Of a stretch of 5,058 nucleotides of DNA, positions 4,165 to 5,058 are shown piece after piece; position 1 is the first letter of the stretch, and every line of letters starts with the position of its first letter. The notes beneath the pieces were generated by a model. That model had not been told where the DNA came from. It was given only the letters and a program-made list of their open reading frames with translations, and did no database searches. The stretch is from an uncultured Microcaldota archaeon (GTDB taxonomy: Archaea > Micrarchaeota > Micrarchaeia > Anstonellales > Bilamarchaeaceae): the NCBI GenBank assembly GCA_903835325.1, contig CAILMU010000147.1, positions 1 to 5,058 on the forward strand, in the 5' to 3' direction. The position numbers and the translations under genes were made by a program.

Positions 4165-5058
4165 ATGATACAACCAGCCACAAGGAGCGAACTAGTCTCG
4201 TACCCTATCAGGGATGTAGTCCAGGAAGCGAAAGCTCTCGAGAGGAAGGGCACGGACATGATATACCTCAACATCGGGGACCCTGCGCCGTTCGGTTTCA
4301 GGCCACCGCAGCATATCCTAGATGCCGCGGCAGAGGCGATAAAACAGAACTACTCAGGCTATGCCCCGAGCGAGGGAGACCCTGAACTCAGGAAGACCAT
4401 CGCGGAATACGAGAAGGTAGGCCAAGGAGATGTCTTCATAACATCCGGACTCAGCGAAGGCATAGATTTCCTGTTCCAGGCAATGGTCGACCCGGGCCAT
4501 AACATACTCCTTCCCACGCCTACATACCCGCTCTACCTCACGAAAGAGCGCATCAGTTATGGTACCGTCGATTTCTATGATTGCGATGAGAACTACGAAC
4601 CAGATCTCGATAGCATGCGGAAAAGCATAAACAAATACACGAAAGCGATTTTGGTGATAAATCCGAACAACCCGACCGGGGCGGTCTATTCGCGCAAGAC
4701 AGTGCAGGGCATAATCGATATCGCAGGCGAGCACAAACTGCCGATAATCAGCGACGACGTCTATGACCAGCTGGTCTTCGACGGCGAGATGCCGCATATG
4801 CGGGAGATGTGCAAGGATGTGCCGGTGGTATGCGGCAATTCATTGTCCAAGAATTACATCTACCCCGGCGCCCGCGTCGGATATCTCGCATTCCACGGAG
4901 AGGGTTGGGACCTGCTCAAGGATTCCATGCAAAGGCTCTGCAACCAGCGCCTGTCGGTCAACTGGGAGATGCAGAGGGCGTACATCTCGGCTATCAAGGG
5001 TCCGCATGACCACATAAAGAGGTTCAACAGCGAGCTATTGAAACGCAGGGACACGATA
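4165..5058 (+). CDS. PLP-dependent class I aminotransferase, alanine aminotransferase (AlaA) type (3' partial)
   Basis: 298 codons are present and the frame runs off the window; family members have about 390-400 residues, so about a quarter is missing, including the C-terminal substrate-carboxylate arginine. The enzyme is a cytosolic fold-type I homodimer that moves an amino group between an amino acid (probably alanine) and a 2-oxo acid. Landmarks: RSELVSYPIRDVVQEAKALE near the start, LNIGDPAPFGF (35-45, substrate-side Gly loop), TSGLSEG (93-99, PLP phosphate), Tyr121 (PLP ring stacking), NPNNPTG (166-172, Asn to PLP O3'), D197-x2-Y200 (PLP nitrogen and O3'), SLSK with Lys229 as the Schiff-base lysine, and GARVGY with Arg237 (phosphate). 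The closest families I recall are archaeal alanine aminotransferase and bacterial AlaA. The loop after RLS (VNWEMQ, 265-270) differs from the usual PNTPAQ-like sequence, so the substrate is less sure than the class. Confidence 0.95.
   Translation, partial: MIQPATRSELVSYPIRDVVQEAKALERKGTDMIYLNIGDPAPFGFRPPQHILDAAAEAIKQNYSGYAPSEGDPELRKTIAEYEKVGQGDVFITSGLSEGIDFLFQAMVDPGHNILLPTPTYPLYLTKERISYGTVDFYDCDENYEPDLDSMRKSINKYTKAILVINPNNPTGAVYSRKTVQGIIDIAGEHKLPIISDDVYDQLVFDGEMPHMREMCKDVPVVCGNSLSKNYIYPGARVGYLAFHGEGWDLLKDSMQRLCNQRLSVNWEMQRAYISAIKGPHDHIKRFNSELLKRRDTI

Noticed and set aside
4235..4244. Ten-base palindrome CTCTCGAGAG
   Set aside because: It falls inside the aminotransferase coding sequence at codons for a typical conserved helix (AKALERKG), so an operator role is not supported.
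4026..4274. Minus-strand frame of 82 codons spanning the divergent promoter region
   Set aside because: It is antisense to the well-conserved aminotransferase N-terminus and overlaps the start of the coiled-coil gene.
4354..4797. Minus-strand frame of 147 codons
   Set aside because: It lies wholly opposite the conserved PLP-binding motifs of the aminotransferase, so it is a shadow of that gene.

Overview
The window comes from an archaeon. The evidence is a textbook archaeal rpo7-spt4 pair (RNA polymerase subunit E' and the zinc-finger elongation factor Spt4), archaeal-type prepilin (class III) signal sequences, TATA-like promoters with T-tract terminators, and GGTGA/GGAG ribosome binding sites. 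Tight packing (4- and 8-base gene overlaps, convergent stop codons 1 base apart) and many small membrane-anchored proteins would fit a compact-genome lineage such as a DPANN archaeon. No marker here fixes the phylum, so that placement is inference.

Layout. Positions 1-267 hold the C-terminal end of a surface protein with one transmembrane anchor, closed by a hairpin/T-tract terminator. A new promoter (TATA near 312-319) and a structured leader of about 80 nt precede rpo7 (421-1080), which overlaps spt4 (1077-1259) by ATGA. T-rich terminator sequence follows. Positions 1335-3102 hold four consecutive short genes. Each encodes a protein with a single N-terminal hydrophobic helix and an extracytoplasmic domain: a cysteine-rich 191-residue protein, a clear class III pilin (RKG|QAGIE), a second pilin-like protein (RSG|FLSYD), and a third that appears to start directly at the 'mature' pilin end (MQTLE). 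I read this as a minor-pilin/pseudopilin cassette. No assembly ATPase, platform protein or prepilin peptidase is in the window.

A 317-codon minus-strand gene of unknown function (3104-4057) converges on the cassette. It has a Pro/Gly-rich N-terminus, a strong heptad coiled coil and a Gly-rich C-terminus. A 107-nt divergent promoter region separates it from a plus-strand PLP-dependent class I aminotransferase (4165 to the window end, truncated at the edge) of the archaeal alanine aminotransferase / AlaA type.

No tRNA, rRNA, CRISPR array, insertion sequence or long DNA repeat was seen. The most interesting part is the four-gene pilin-like cassette, with its varied N-termini and a symmetric six-cysteine array in the first protein. 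No stretch longer than 300 bases is without a gene.
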